DNA of 32,500 nt from Promethearchaeota archaeon (GTDB lineage Archaea > Asgardarchaeota > Lokiarchaeia > Sigyniarchaeales > Sigyniarchaeaceae): positions 1 to 32,500 of the forward strand of contig JAFGBX010000330.1 in the NCBI GenBank assembly GCA_016932935.1, read 5' to 3'. The notes below the pieces were generated by a model. It ran no database searches. It was not told where the DNA came from and saw only the letters and a list, made by a program, of their open reading frames with translations. Each line of letters opens with the position of its first letter. Within the stretch, counting starts at the first letter, position 1. A program made the position numbers and the translations under genes. Positions 7,597 to 16,085 of the stretch are shown here, one piece after another.

Positions 7597-8634
7597 CTAC
7601 CGGTTGTGGTCTGCTATGAACCGAACGACCATGTCCCAGCTCGGCATGTTCACCCTTGCGGACTCGCCTTGCACGATGAATGCGGCCGTGGCGTTCCCGA
7701 ACGTCAGGCTCCCCTGGAAGAAGCCTAACGCCTTGTCCTCCTGCTTCAGGAACGCGTGGAACGCCGACTTGTAGGACATCTCGCCCGTCTTGATGTCCGG
7801 CAGGCACTCCTTGAACCGCCTGAGCAGCTTGGCCATGAACCCTGCGAAGAACGCGTCCCCCGCGCCCGTGGTGTTGACCGCGGGCACATCGAAAATGGGC
7901 TCGATCTCGCCGGACGCACCCAGGTAATAGTACTTGCTACCCCGGGGGCCGAGGGTGACGACCATGAGCTTCACGCCCGTGTTCTGGAAGCATGTCTCCG
8001 CGTTCCTGTCGATGTCAGCATGCCCGAACATCTTGTCGAGCTCCCTACGCGAGACGACGAGCACGTCGACGTGGTCGAGGATGCCCTTGAGCGCCTTGTA
8101 CCCCCGGGTTGCGTTGATCCCCCCGGGGTTCATCGAGACGATCGCGCCGATGTCGCTGGCCCGCCGGGCCGCCTCCACGAGGGGCTCCGTCACCCGGAGG
8201 CTGCCGAGGTGCACGACCAAGGCCTTCTCGAGGAAAGAGGCCTTCACGACGATGTCCTCGCGCTTCAAGGCTTGCGGCGCGCCGGGGAAGGCGAATATCA
8301 TGCGATCCGCGTGCTGGTCGACCGGGATGAACACTTGCCCGGAAGGGAGGTCGGCGTCGACGATGATGCCGTCCGTGTCGACGCCCACGTCCTGGAACGC
8401 CTTGATGAGCTCGATCCCGTTGTGGTCGCGCCCGACCTTGCCCAGGAAACCGACCTTCAGCCCGAGCTTCGCTGCTGAAACGACCGTGTTCGCCGAGCTT
8501 CCACCAGGGGCGTATGTAAGGGTGTTCACGGCCACCTGGTCGTCTATCTCTGGGAACTTGTCGACCTTCGCTATGATGTCCATGTTGGCGGCCCCGATCG
8601 CCACGAGGTCGAGCGGTTTGTGTTGGGTTTCCAT
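7597..8634 (-). CDS. PfkB-family carbohydrate kinase
   Basis: A 345-residue ribokinase-fold kinase. The start reads 'LVAIGAANMDIIAKVDKFP'. The first PfkB signature is 'GGSSANTVVSAAKLGLKVG'. The second is 'VNTTGAGDAFFAGFM', with catalytic base Asp at about 260 and the anion hole GAG. It phosphorylates a sugar or related polyol with ATP in the cytosol. An insertion near the C-terminus ('LPDIKTGEMSYKSAFHAF') is not typical of ribokinase. I use ATG 8634 ('METQHKPLDLV'), since the open frame to 8697 adds residues unlike the family. Some archaeal PfkB kinases act on myo-inositol. With inositol synthases about 4 kb away that is conceivable, but nothing in the sequence proves it. It is divergent from the DUF457 gene. 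Confidence 0.85.
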   Translation of the reverse strand: METQHKPLDLVAIGAANMDIIAKVDKFPEIDDQVAVNTLTYAPGGSSANTVVSAAKLGLKVGFLGKVGRDHNGIELIKAFQDVGVDTDGIIVDADLPSGQVFIPVDQHADRMIFAFPGAPQALKREDIVVKASFLEKALVVHLGSLRVTEPLVEAARRASDIGAIVSMNPGGINATRGYKALKGILDHVDVLVVSRRELDKMFGHADIDRNAETCFQNTGVKLMVVTLGPRGSKYYYLGASGEIEPIFDVPAVNTTGAGDAFFAGFMAKLLRRFKECLPDIKTGEMSYKSAFHAFLKQEDKALGFFQGSLTFGNATAAFIVQGESARVNMPSWDMVVRFIADHNR

Positions 8635-8665
8635 CGTGAAATCGTCTATAGGATCTTGCGCCTCC

Positions 8666-8688
8666 GGGTTAAAAATGATTAAGAACCC
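8666..8688. promoter_or_regulatory. AT-rich promoter core flanked by GGGTT/AACCC inverted repeat
   Basis: GGGTT (8666-8670) and AACCC (8684-8688) flank an AT-rich core, 'AAAAATGATTAAG', between the divergent kinase (start 8634) and membrane-protein (start 8722) genes. The core is the only candidate TATA element for either gene. The flanking dyad could be an operator or chance. Confidence 0.35.
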
Positions 8689-8721
8689 ATCGAGCAAGGG
8701 AAGAACATACGATCCCAGCCA

Positions 8722-9525
8722 ATGGGGAAGTCATCGATGCTCGCCCCGACGCATGCCTTCGTGGGGGCCGCGGTCGCCGTCGCCGTCTTCTGGACGATGC
8801 CGGCCGAGTCCCGCCCGAACCACGGCCGCTTCTTGGCTTTCGCGTTGGCCGCGGGTATGCTGGTCGACTTCGACTTCCTTTCTGGATTCCTGGAACTCGC
8901 GGTCTCCGGCTCGATCCCCCCGACGCTCCAGGAGTTCGTTTCACAAGGCCGTCACAACCATCCCGTGTTCACGCACAGCATGATCACGCTCGTGATCGCC
9001 GCGGTCGCGGCGGGGGTCGGGTTCTGCTTGCTCAGGCGGCAAGGTGCACCCGGGGGGCGCCCGGCCACCAGCCCGAGAACCGGGCACTTCCGTTCCGCCG
9101 TTCCGACCATCACCACCTTCGCGGCGACCGTGACCCCGCAGCTGCTTCTACGACTAGGATCCTGCCATTGGTGGGGGATAGACGACCCGCAGCTCTGGTC
9201 CTTCAACATCACGATGGCCACCATCTTCCTGGCGGGCATCGGCGTTGGGATCGCTGCTAACGTGAAGCGACCCGCGTACATGCTCGTATTCGGCCTGGGG
9301 GTCTGCCTCCATCTCTTGTGCGACATGATCCAGTACTGGGTGCTCGTGCTCGGCCCGTTCGACCCCGCGTGGGCGGCGGGGGAAGTGCCTTTGCGCGTCG
9401 GGCTCGATCTCTACTCGGATTCAGACATCTTGCTCGGCGTGGCCGTGGAGGGCCCCGCTTACGCGTTCATGCTCATGTACCTCGTCTGGTACGCGGTCGC
9501 TGGAAGAAAGAGGATCAAGGGATAA
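8722..9525 (+). CDS. DUF457/YdjM-type membrane-bound putative metal-dependent hydrolase
   Basis: A 267-residue multi-span membrane protein. The conserved polar residues of the DUF457 (LexA-regulated YdjM-like) family are present: 'THAFVGAAVA' near the start, 'LVDFDFLSGF' giving a D-x-D pair, and 'HNHPVFTHS' with three histidines that could bind a metal. Five or more hydrophobic segments are visible. The biochemical activity of the family is not established. ATG 8722 and ATG 8737 (residue 6) are both possible starts. The 3' end overlaps by 11 bp the 3' end of the convergent CocE-type gene. Confidence 0.75.
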   Translation: MGKSSMLAPTHAFVGAAVAVAVFWTMPAESRPNHGRFLAFALAAGMLVDFDFLSGFLELAVSGSIPPTLQEFVSQGRHNHPVFTHSMITLVIAAVAAGVGFCLLRRQGAPGGRPATSPRTGHFRSAVPTITTFAATVTPQLLLRLGSCHWWGIDDPQLWSFNITMATIFLAGIGVGIAANVKRPAYMLVFGLGVCLHLLCDMIQYWVLVLGPFDPAWAAGEVPLRVGLDLYSDSDILLGVAVEGPAYAFMLMYLVWYAVAGRKRIKG

Positions 9526-11548
9526 CGGGCAGCACGACTGCGGAAGGGCGATCCTTGTCGTGGTAGATGGTCTGCCTCGCGATCGTGTACTCGCCCTTGT
9601 TGCCGCTCGCGAGGTTGGAATGAACGCCGTACTTCGGGAAGTCGCTCGACGCGACCGAGACGCGGATGCGGTGGCCCTTCTTGAACAGGATCGACGTCGG
9701 CCAGAGGTCGAACTCTAACTTGTAAGCCTTCCCGGGCTCGAGGAGGGTCGGTGGCTTCAGGACACCCGCGCGGTACCGCGCGCGGAGGCCGAGGTCGTCG
9801 ATGTTGTAGGACTTCCCGTTCGGGTAGACGTCGCATATCTTGACCATGAAGTCCGTGTCGACGGCGGTCGTCGCCGCGTGGAGGATGCACTTCACGGGGC
9901 CCGTCACCTCTATGCCTTGCGGGAGGGGGGCCGAGGTGTAGACGAGCACGTCGTCGCGGGACTCGGCGAGGTGCTGGTCGAACGCGCCCTTGGGGATGTG
10001 CAGGTTGTTCCCGCCCGCGGTGAGCACGGGGTTCGCCGGGTCGTGGAGGTAGTCGTCGGGCTGCTCGTCCGTGGTCGGCGCGTCGAACGACAACGTGCCG
10101 TCACCCCTGCGCGAGTTGGCGGCGCCGGAGGAGTGCAGGTAGAGGTTCTGGTATCGGGTGCGGGCCAGCGGCCATTCGTGCTCCCAGCGCCACGTGTTCG
10201 CGCCGAGCGTGAATATCCGCAGCGGCGGGGCGTTGATGAAGGCCTTCTCGATGCGGGCGTGCTCGTCGGGGCCGATGTCCTTCAACCAGTAGTCGTACCA
10301 GTCGACGTTGATCACGTTCTTGATGAAGTCCGCGAACCCCCCGTGGAGGACGTTATTGAGCTTGATATCTGGATGCCGGACATCGCCGTGCGCCCACGGG
10401 CCGATCACCATCTTGATGTGCTTCCTCGCGAAGGGATCCGCGTTGGCCCGGATGTCGCAGAAGTCTTCGAGCGAGACGCGGATGAACATGTCGTACCAGC
10501 CGCCGACGATGAGGTAGGGGCGCTTGACGTTCTTGGCCTTGAAGTCGAACATGCCCGGCATGAAGCGCGACAAGTGGCCCACCGTGCTGCCGTAGATGAG
10601 CTCCATGACGAAGCGCTGGTACTTCTCCGGCTCCGGCTTGGTCGCGTGGAGATCCAGGCCGAAGACCGCCTTCATGATGGAGACCATCTCCTTCTTCTTG
10701 ACGGCCTCCATGTCCAGCAGGGTGAACTTCTCCTTGCCGACGGGCATGTTGAACATGCCCTTAGCCGGGTTGTGGACGTAGTGGGTCGTGTACTGGTAGT
10801 AGTGCATGCGCTCTTGCTTCTCGAGGCTCATGGGGTCGTAGAACCACGCGCCATCGCACTGGATGCGACTCAGTGCGGCGCTGAGCTCGTTGATCGCGAG
10901 GCCGTTGTGCTGGCTCCAGAGGTTGCGGGGCGATGAGACTTGTATCCCGAAGCACGTGATGTCCTCGCTATCATGGATTACCCATTGGGTCATCCCGAGA
11001 TAACTGGCACCCCACGTGCCCAGCTTGCCGTTGAACCAGAACTGCCGCTTCACCCAGGCGACCACGTCCTGCCCGTCCTCGCGCTCGAGGATCGTGAAGG
11101 AGTTGATCCCCGTCTTGTTGCTGTGCCCCGTCCCGCGTATGTCTTGCACGACGACGACGTAGCCGTGCTGCGAGAACGCCTGCCCGATGAGCGGCAGCTT
11201 GTCCTTCCAGTACGGCATGCGGATGAGAACCGTCGGCAACTTCTGCCGGCGGGTGTACGCCGACTTGGACGGGAAGTACAGGTCGATCGCGACCTTCACG
11301 CCGTCCCGCATGGGGATCATGACGTCCCTGACGCGGTACGGCGTGCCGACCTCGATCTTGAGGAGGAGCAAGGTTTTCAACACGGAGGAGGTTATCGGCC
11401 CGAGCGTCGACAGGAGTGGGGTCATGACGTCGGCGTGCTTGAAGAGGTTGATGGGCAGCTTGATGTCCCCGTCCGTGATGACCCGCGGGGGCCTGCTTTT
11501 CACGTTCAAGACGCTGCCCGGTTCGATCGACGTGGTTTCCATTCCCAT
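9515..11548 (-). CDS. CocE/NonD-family (S15) serine hydrolase
   Basis: A 677-residue alpha/beta-hydrolase of the CocE/X-Pro dipeptidyl-peptidase class. 'IPMRDGVKVAIDLYFPS' opens the catalytic domain. 'GTWGASYLGM' gives the nucleophile Ser at about 182. 'VGGWYDMF' offers an Asp at about 353 and 'GPWAHGD' the His at about 387. The C-terminal third is the typical jelly-roll domain ('GTLSFD', 'GIEVTGPVKCILHAAT'). Family members hydrolyse esters, amides or peptides; the substrate is unknown. No signal peptide is seen, so it should be cytosolic. About 80 residues precede the catalytic domain. ATG 11548 and a second ATG two codons later are equivalent starts. It is divergent from the alpha-glucosidase gene. 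Confidence 0.85.
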   Translation of the reverse strand: MGMETTSIEPGSVLNVKSRPPRVITDGDIKLPINLFKHADVMTPLLSTLGPITSSVLKTLLLLKIEVGTPYRVRDVMIPMRDGVKVAIDLYFPSKSAYTRRQKLPTVLIRMPYWKDKLPLIGQAFSQHGYVVVVQDIRGTGHSNKTGINSFTILEREDGQDVVAWVKRQFWFNGKLGTWGASYLGMTQWVIHDSEDITCFGIQVSSPRNLWSQHNGLAINELSAALSRIQCDGAWFYDPMSLEKQERMHYYQYTTHYVHNPAKGMFNMPVGKEKFTLLDMEAVKKKEMVSIMKAVFGLDLHATKPEPEKYQRFVMELIYGSTVGHLSRFMPGMFDFKAKNVKRPYLIVGGWYDMFIRVSLEDFCDIRANADPFARKHIKMVIGPWAHGDVRHPDIKLNNVLHGGFADFIKNVINVDWYDYWLKDIGPDEHARIEKAFINAPPLRIFTLGANTWRWEHEWPLARTRYQNLYLHSSGAANSRRGDGTLSFDAPTTDEQPDDYLHDPANPVLTAGGNNLHIPKGAFDQHLAESRDDVLVYTSAPLPQGIEVTGPVKCILHAATTAVDTDFMVKICDVYPNGKSYNIDDLGLRARYRAGVLKPPTLLEPGKAYKLEFDLWPTSILFKKGHRIRVSVASSDFPKYGVHSNLASGNKGEYTIARQTIYHDKDRPSAVVLPVIP

Positions 11549-11665
11549 GGGAATCCCTGCCCGAGAAAAGCGAGTGAGCCTTCGACGCTACCAAGACGCA
11601 CGCTCGGCATTAATAGATGATCGCGCCACCCACCCGCCTTGATGTCGCAACGTGGCACCACCTTG

Positions 11666-11714
11666 GCCGGCGGGGCCCGCTTTTCGGGCCCGCCAGTCTG
11701 CCGGCGTTGCCGGC
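11666..11714. repeat. GC-rich hairpin cluster in the divergent CocE-glucosidase spacer
   Basis: GGCGGGGCCCG (11669-11679) pairs with CGGGCCCGCC (11685-11694) across a CTTTT loop, with one bulged G. Next to it GCCGGC occurs three times (11666, 11700, 11709), the last two separated by GTT. Both flanking genes read away from it, so it is not a terminator for them. It could be a mobile-repeat remnant, a structured leader or a small RNA; I see no coding potential. Confidence 0.4.
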
Positions 11715-11789
11715 CTCCCGAGAGCAGGGCATCGGAGATGAAGGCGAGGTTCCCCACGTCTCACGCGTTATGTTAAATGGCAGCATGCC

Positions 11790-11799
11790 GTAGATCTAC
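11790..11799. promoter_or_regulatory. GTAGATCTAC palindrome just before the glucosidase start
   Basis: A perfect 10-bp palindrome ends 13 nt before ATG 11813. Immediately after it an AGTCACA motif (11807-11813) runs into the start codon, exactly as at the inositol operon. A TATA-like 'GTTATGTTAAATGG' lies at 11767-11780. An operator role is plausible but unproven. Confidence 0.3.
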
Positions 11800-11812
11800 T
11801 GAGTGAAGTCAC

Positions 11813-13525
11813 ATGGCCAGCGAACTCGACCAGGATCCCTGGTGGAAGCGCACGACCGTCTACCAGATCTATCCCCGTTCCTTCTGCGACTCGGACGGCG
11901 ACGGCATCGGGGATCTCGAGGGCATCATCTCCAAGCTGGACTACCTCGATGACCTCGGCGTGGAAACGCTGTGGCTATCGCCGCCGTACAAGAGCCCGCA
12001 GAAGGACTTCGGCTACGACATCTCGGACTACAGGGACATCGCCCCAGAGTATGGTAGCTTGGCAACGATGGACAAGCTCATCGAGGAAGTCCACGACAGG
12101 GAGATGAAAATCGTCCTTGACATGGTGCTCAACCACACGTCCGACCAGCACCCTTGGTTCATCGAGTCCAAGTCCAGCAAGTATAACGATAGGAGGGACT
12201 GGTACATCTGGCGGGACGGGAAGAAGCCGGGCGGGAAGAAGCCCCCGACGAACTGGAACGCGGTCACGAGCGGCAACGGCTGGCACTACGACCCCGCCAC
12301 CGACCAGTGGTTCTGGTCCCAGTTCCTGGCCATCCAGCCGGACCTCAACTACCGCAACCCGGAGGTCAAGAAGGAGATGCTCGACGTCTGCCGTTTCTGG
12401 CTCGACAAGGGCGTCGATGGCTTCCGGCTCGACATGATCTCGAGCATCTACGAGGACGTCCAGTTCCGCGACAATCCCTCCACGTGGCGACTGCTCCCGT
12501 CGAAGACGGAGAACGCCATGCTGTTCCAGAAGCCCTTGCACACGCTCGACCACCCCGACACGCTCGCGTTCATGCAGGAGCTTCGGTCGGTGCTGGACGA
12601 GTACCAGCCCGCGCGGTTCATGGTCGGCGAGGTCTCGGGGCCGCTCCCCGTCTTGAAGAATTACCTCGGTGACAAGGCGGAGGGATTGAACTTGGTCTTC
12701 ATATTCCAGGCGCTCGGCTTGAAGCTGGAGTCCGGACGTGTCAGGAGGTTCCTCAAGGACGTCGACGAGACGTTCCCCGACCCGTTCATGCCAACGCTCG
12801 TGTTCTCCAACCACGACCGGATGCGACGCATCTCGCGGCTCGGTGGCAGCATCGAGAAGGCGAAACTCAACGTCGCACTCCAGCTCACCGCGCGAGGCGT
12901 CCCGTTCATCTACCAGGGCGAGGAGATCGGAATGGAGCAGCATAAGCTGCCCCTCAAGGATACCCTCGACGTGACGCCGAAGAAATTCATCAAGCCGCCC
13001 GCGGGTTATGGTAGAGTGCCAGTCTGGCTCGCGCAAGGGATCAACAACATCGCCCGCGCCGTGATCGGCGAGTCCATCAACCGGGACGAGTGCCGCACGC
13101 CCATGCAGTGGGACACGACGCCGAACGCGGGCTTCTGCCCGCCGGGCGTCAAGCCGTGGCTGCCCGTGACGCCCTCGTACGAGGAGCGGAACGTGGCCGT
13201 CGAAAGCACGCAGCCGGACTCGCTCTTGTCTTGCTACCAGCGGTTCCTCCATGCCCGTGAGGTCTCGCCCGCCCTCAACTCGGGCACGTTCGAGCTGCTG
13301 GATCCGGGCAACGCCAAGCAGCTGGTCATGTACGCCCGCCGTGCGCCGACCGAGGAGGGCCTGCAGGAGACGATCACGATCCTCAACTTCAGCGACAAGC
13401 CAGCCAAGGTGCTCAACATGCTCGACGACGCTCGGGTGCTCGTGTCCACGCGGGCCTCGTACGAGCCCCTCCGCGGCAACTTGATCCTGCTCGCCCCTTG
13501 GGAGGGGATCGTGGTCTCCAAGTAG
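11813..13525 (+). CDS. GH13 alpha-glucosidase / oligo-1,6-glucosidase-like
   Basis: A 570-residue glycoside hydrolase family 13 enzyme. 'YQIYPRSFCDSDGDGIGDLEG' opens the (beta/alpha)8 barrel and contains the calcium-type DSDGDGIGD loop. Conserved regions follow: 'DMVLNHTSDQHPWF' (region I), 'DGFRLDMIS' (nucleophile Asp about 207), 'FMVGEVSG' (acid/base Glu about 273) and 'FSNHDRMR' (stabiliser Asp about 335). The C-terminal ~90 residues form the usual beta domain. The overall pattern fits the oligo-1,6-glucosidase/alpha-glucosidase/trehalose-synthase subfamilies; I cannot separate them. No signal peptide, so it probably processes imported or stored oligosaccharides in the cytosol. It stands alone and is followed by oligo-T terminators. 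Confidence 0.9.
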   Translation: MASELDQDPWWKRTTVYQIYPRSFCDSDGDGIGDLEGIISKLDYLDDLGVETLWLSPPYKSPQKDFGYDISDYRDIAPEYGSLATMDKLIEEVHDREMKIVLDMVLNHTSDQHPWFIESKSSKYNDRRDWYIWRDGKKPGGKKPPTNWNAVTSGNGWHYDPATDQWFWSQFLAIQPDLNYRNPEVKKEMLDVCRFWLDKGVDGFRLDMISSIYEDVQFRDNPSTWRLLPSKTENAMLFQKPLHTLDHPDTLAFMQELRSVLDEYQPARFMVGEVSGPLPVLKNYLGDKAEGLNLVFIFQALGLKLESGRVRRFLKDVDETFPDPFMPTLVFSNHDRMRRISRLGGSIEKAKLNVALQLTARGVPFIYQGEEIGMEQHKLPLKDTLDVTPKKFIKPPAGYGRVPVWLAQGINNIARAVIGESINRDECRTPMQWDTTPNAGFCPPGVKPWLPVTPSYEERNVAVESTQPDSLLSCYQRFLHAREVSPALNSGTFELLDPGNAKQLVMYARRAPTEEGLQETITILNFSDKPAKVLNMLDDARVLVSTRASYEPLRGNLILLAPWEGIVVSK

Positions 13526-13559
13526 TGCTTGTTCCCCCGCTGCCCCAAACACCTCGCAC

Positions 13560-13599
13560 TTTTTTTATCGTAGGCCGAGTAAATCGCCACCGTTTTTTT
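13560..13599 (+). terminator. Two T7 tracts after the glucosidase gene
   Basis: Runs of seven T at 13560-13566 and 13593-13599, and a T5 at 13626-13630, follow the stop codon at 13525 without a strong hairpin. This fits archaeal intrinsic termination. Confidence 0.5.
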
Positions 13600-13705
13600 C
13601 GACCGCATAGCGCTCAGCTGCCTACTTTTTGTCGGCTCGACGCGATAGAAATCTCCTTGCCGATCTCGCCGCACCGTCCAAAAGCTTCAATACCGTGTTT
13701 TAGGA

Positions 13706-13721
13706 ATAGTATACATAATAT
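13706..13721 (+). promoter_or_regulatory. AT-rich promoter of the phospholipase-D-like gene
   Basis: 'ATAGTATACATAATAT' is the most AT-rich stretch in this spacer and lies 35-50 nt before the gene start. That is a suitable place for a TATA box with a short leader. The rest of the 229-bp spacer holds only the upstream terminators. Confidence 0.4.
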
Positions 13722-13754
13722 CTTTCGAACAACGGGAAGAAACACGCTTCGTCT

Positions 13755-15134
13755 TTGGTGGCCATTTTGAAAAAAACGACGTTCTCCTTCCTCCTCATCT
13801 CCGTGATCGCCATGTCGGGGGCAGCGTTCATGCCGTCCGCGCGAGGTATCGGGCCGGCCGACGCTGGCCTGGATCTGGTATCCTATTTCGCAGACCTTTT
13901 CGATGGCGACTATGCCATCGGCACGCAGTACAACGCCGGCGTTGATGGCTATGGCCTCGCTGCCAGCAGGTCGGTTTCCGGTAGTCCAGCCTTCACGCCG
14001 TACAAGCGCGCCCCGCTGGACATCGAGGGGCAGATGCAGATCACGCCGGTACTCGCGCCCACGCAGGCCGAGGACGCGATCATCGACCTCATCGAGCGCG
14101 CCAGCAACAAGCTCTACATCGAGCAGATGTACATCTACGAGACGCTGAACGACGTCTTGCTCGCCATCATCGCAGCGAGAGGTGCCGGCGTGGACGTACG
14201 GATCATCCAGGACGACGGCTCGTACGACCACAACAACATCAGCGCGACGATCCTGGAAGCCCACGGCATCCCAGTGCGGCGCATGGTCCAGAACTCGGGG
14301 ATCGGCGCCCCGTTCGACACCATGCACAACAAGGGGATCGTCGTCGACGGCACGGTCGCCTTCGTTGCGAGCATCAACTGGTCACCGACGTCGATGCGGA
14401 ACAATCGGGAGGCGGGCGTGATCATCGAGTCGGCCTCGGTCGCGGGGTACTACGAGGACCTGTTCCTCTACGACTGGGGAAAGGCGGTCGACTTCGTCCC
14501 GACGACCTCGTACCCGGATCCCGCCCCGTCGTCGAGCCATTACTTCTCGCCCACGACGTACTCGGGTTCGTTCGACGTCACGTGCCTCGCCGCGCCGGAC
14601 AACTGCTTCGACGAGGTCAGCACCGCGCTCGCGGGTGCACAGACTTCGATATGGATGAGTGCCTACGTGCTCTCCTCGCCATTCATCATCGACGTGCTCT
14701 ACGAACGTCTCGCCGCCGGTGTCGACGTGCGACTGCTGCTGGAGAAATACCCCGTATCGACCAGCGAGCGAGACTACAACCGGTGGGCCATGGCCAACCT
14801 GACCACCATCGGCGCGAGCCAGGGATCCGGGGGCACCAACTACGCCAGTGGCAGGTGGGCGTCGGCGACCTTCACTTACCAGCACTGCAAGTACGCGATC
14901 GTCGACGGCAAGACGCTCATCATCTCCAGCGGCAACTACGCCCAGACGTCGTGCCCGAAGCCGCAGGCGGACGGTGACGTCGACGGGAACCGGGACTGGT
15001 GGTTCGTCATCCGCGGTAGCTCGGCCGGCTTGAGCGGCGACACGCCGGGCGCTGGGCCGGTTTTCATCGTCCTGTGCGCCTCTTTTGCCGCACTCGTGGT
15101 AGCGGCGCATGCGAGGAAAAAAGTCCATTCATGA
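13755..15134 (+). CDS. Secreted, membrane-anchored phospholipase-D-like protein
   Basis: A 459-residue protein with two HKD motifs, the signature of the phospholipase D superfamily. 'HNKGIVVDG' gives His191, Lys193, Asp198. 'HCKYAIVDG' gives His377, Lys379, Asp384. Each is followed by the usual Asn/Ser segment ('FVASINWSP', 'IISSGNYAQ'). The N-terminus is a signal peptide: basic 'LKK', then 'FSFLLISVIAMSGAAF'. The C-terminus is a single hydrophobic helix, 'GPVFIVLCASFAALVVAA', ending in a basic tail, so the enzyme should face outward, tethered to the membrane. Substrates of this superfamily include phospholipids and nucleic acids; which applies here is unknown. The start is TTG 13755 or GTG 13758; neither has a clear ribosome-binding site. 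Aromatic and Gly/Ser-rich stretches between the two halves are linker-like. Confidence 0.8.
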   Translation: MVAILKKTTFSFLLISVIAMSGAAFMPSARGIGPADAGLDLVSYFADLFDGDYAIGTQYNAGVDGYGLAASRSVSGSPAFTPYKRAPLDIEGQMQITPVLAPTQAEDAIIDLIERASNKLYIEQMYIYETLNDVLLAIIAARGAGVDVRIIQDDGSYDHNNISATILEAHGIPVRRMVQNSGIGAPFDTMHNKGIVVDGTVAFVASINWSPTSMRNNREAGVIIESASVAGYYEDLFLYDWGKAVDFVPTTSYPDPAPSSSHYFSPTTYSGSFDVTCLAAPDNCFDEVSTALAGAQTSIWMSAYVLSSPFIIDVLYERLAAGVDVRLLLEKYPVSTSERDYNRWAMANLTTIGASQGSGGTNYASGRWASATFTYQHCKYAIVDGKTLIISSGNYAQTSCPKPQADGDVDGNRDWWFVIRGSSAGLSGDTPGAGPVFIVLCASFAALVVAAHARKKVHS

Positions 15135-15335
15135 TCCTTGATTTTTCTTACCATCAGCATGGGTGACGGAAAATGAGCCTTCACGTGAAGGGAATCAACA
15201 TCTGCCTCGTCACCGCTGATGATCGCGAGGCTATCGCAGAATACCTCGGACATTATGGCAGTCTCGCCCGGGGCCGTGCGGAATGCTTCACCTCGCATAG
15301 ATTCACGGTTGTCGCCAAGGATCGAGCCCCTTCCC
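15135..15335. other. Spacer with no gene I can support
   Basis: It contains a weak T5 tract (15142-15146) that may end the phospholipase transcript, and a short forward frame at 15173 that runs into the antisense of the next gene. No structured RNA or repeat was seen. Confidence 0.4.
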
Positions 15336-15563
15336 TCACTTGTAGAAGAAGCCGTCTCCCGTGCCAATCCCGATCTTGATGACGACCTCCCTCGTGGCGT
15401 TCTTGACCGCGGATTCCAAGGACATGGCTTTCCTCCACCCGATACCGCCTGGAGGCTTGTAGGGATCCTGGGTGTTAGTGAGGATCTCGATCGTGAACGG
15501 CTCGCCCACCTTGAATTCCTTGAGACGCTGCACGAGGTTGTCCAGGTCCTCGATTAAACTCAT
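15336..15563 (-). CDS. Small acidic/mixed protein of unknown function, 75 aa
   Basis: A 75-residue protein I do not recognise. It begins with an amphipathic helix ('LIEDLDNLVQRLKEF'), continues with a strand-like 'GEPFTIEILTNTQDPYKPPGG', and ends in 'EVVIKIGIGTGDGFFYK'. The balanced charged and hydrophobic composition, and the absence of Arg/Ser-rich junk, make this the likely coding strand; the overlapping plus-strand frames are shadows. It could be a one-domain cytosolic protein. It lies convergent with the phospholipase gene and divergent from the broken LRR gene. The ATG at 15563 is the first start. Confidence 0.5.
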   Translation of the reverse strand: MSLIEDLDNLVQRLKEFKVGEPFTIEILTNTQDPYKPPGGIGWRKAMSLESAVKNATREVVIKIGIGTGDGFFYK

Positions 15564-15652
15564 CGATCATCTTTCTCGCCTCGCAAAGATAAACGTAACC
15601 CCAGAAAGAATGGGCATTCACAAGCGTTCGGATCAACGCCACGACCGCGTCG

Positions 15653-16085
15653 ATGGGTCTGGTCCCTCGGCTAGCCCCCTCCTCCGGGCAGCCCTCACGT
15701 GATCGGGGAAGGAGGGGTGGTGGTCCTGGTGGGCTTTTCGGGGCAACAGCACTTGGAGAGTCTTTCTACTGGTCATCCCAGAACCGCTACGGCCGGGTCA
15801 TGCCCTACCGGTTCGACGCGTCCGGATCCACGTGGGAGGAGACCTACCGGTACAGCGCCGAGTACGAGGTCGAGGGGGGGCACGTCGTGGCGCTCTGGGT
15901 CACGAGCGCGTGGGCGGCGTGGTGGACGGACGACGACCCGGACCGGCGCGACGTCCCGCAACTGCCGCTCGCCGCCCTGCCCGCCAGCATCGGCGACCTC
16001 GTGCACCTGCGGAAGCTGTTCCTCGGTGGGAACGCCCTCGCCGCCTTGCCCGCCAGCATCGGCAACCTCGTGCACCTGGAGGAGG
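15653..16085 (+). pseudogene. Truncated leucine-rich-repeat protein gene
   Basis: The translation contains a GC-rich LRR segment: 'WEETYRYSAEYEVEGGHVVA', then 'ALPASIGDLVHLRKLFLGGN' and a second repeat 'ALAALPASIGNLVHLEEV'. These are about 1.5-2 copies of the 23-residue 'L-x-ALPASIG-L-HLxxLxLxxN' unit common in archaeal and eukaryotic-like LRR proteins. The frame upstream of about 15756 is not protein-like (Gly/Arg-rich), and the repeats stop abruptly at a 29-bp duplication where transposase sequence begins. The gene is therefore broken on the right and perhaps on the left as well. A start at ATG 15800 would leave a fragment of about 95 residues. Confidence 0.6.

Noticed and set aside
11975-13552. 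Minus-strand frame of 525 codons opposite the glucosidase
   Set aside because: It mirrors a gene with full GH13 motifs; its own translation shows only Arg/Val/Glu-rich low-complexity sequence.
15173-15379. Plus-strand 68-codon frame starting 'MSLHVKGINICLVTADD'
   Set aside because: The first half looks protein-like but the second half is Arg/Ser-rich and antisense to the better 75-residue gene; no ribosome-binding site.
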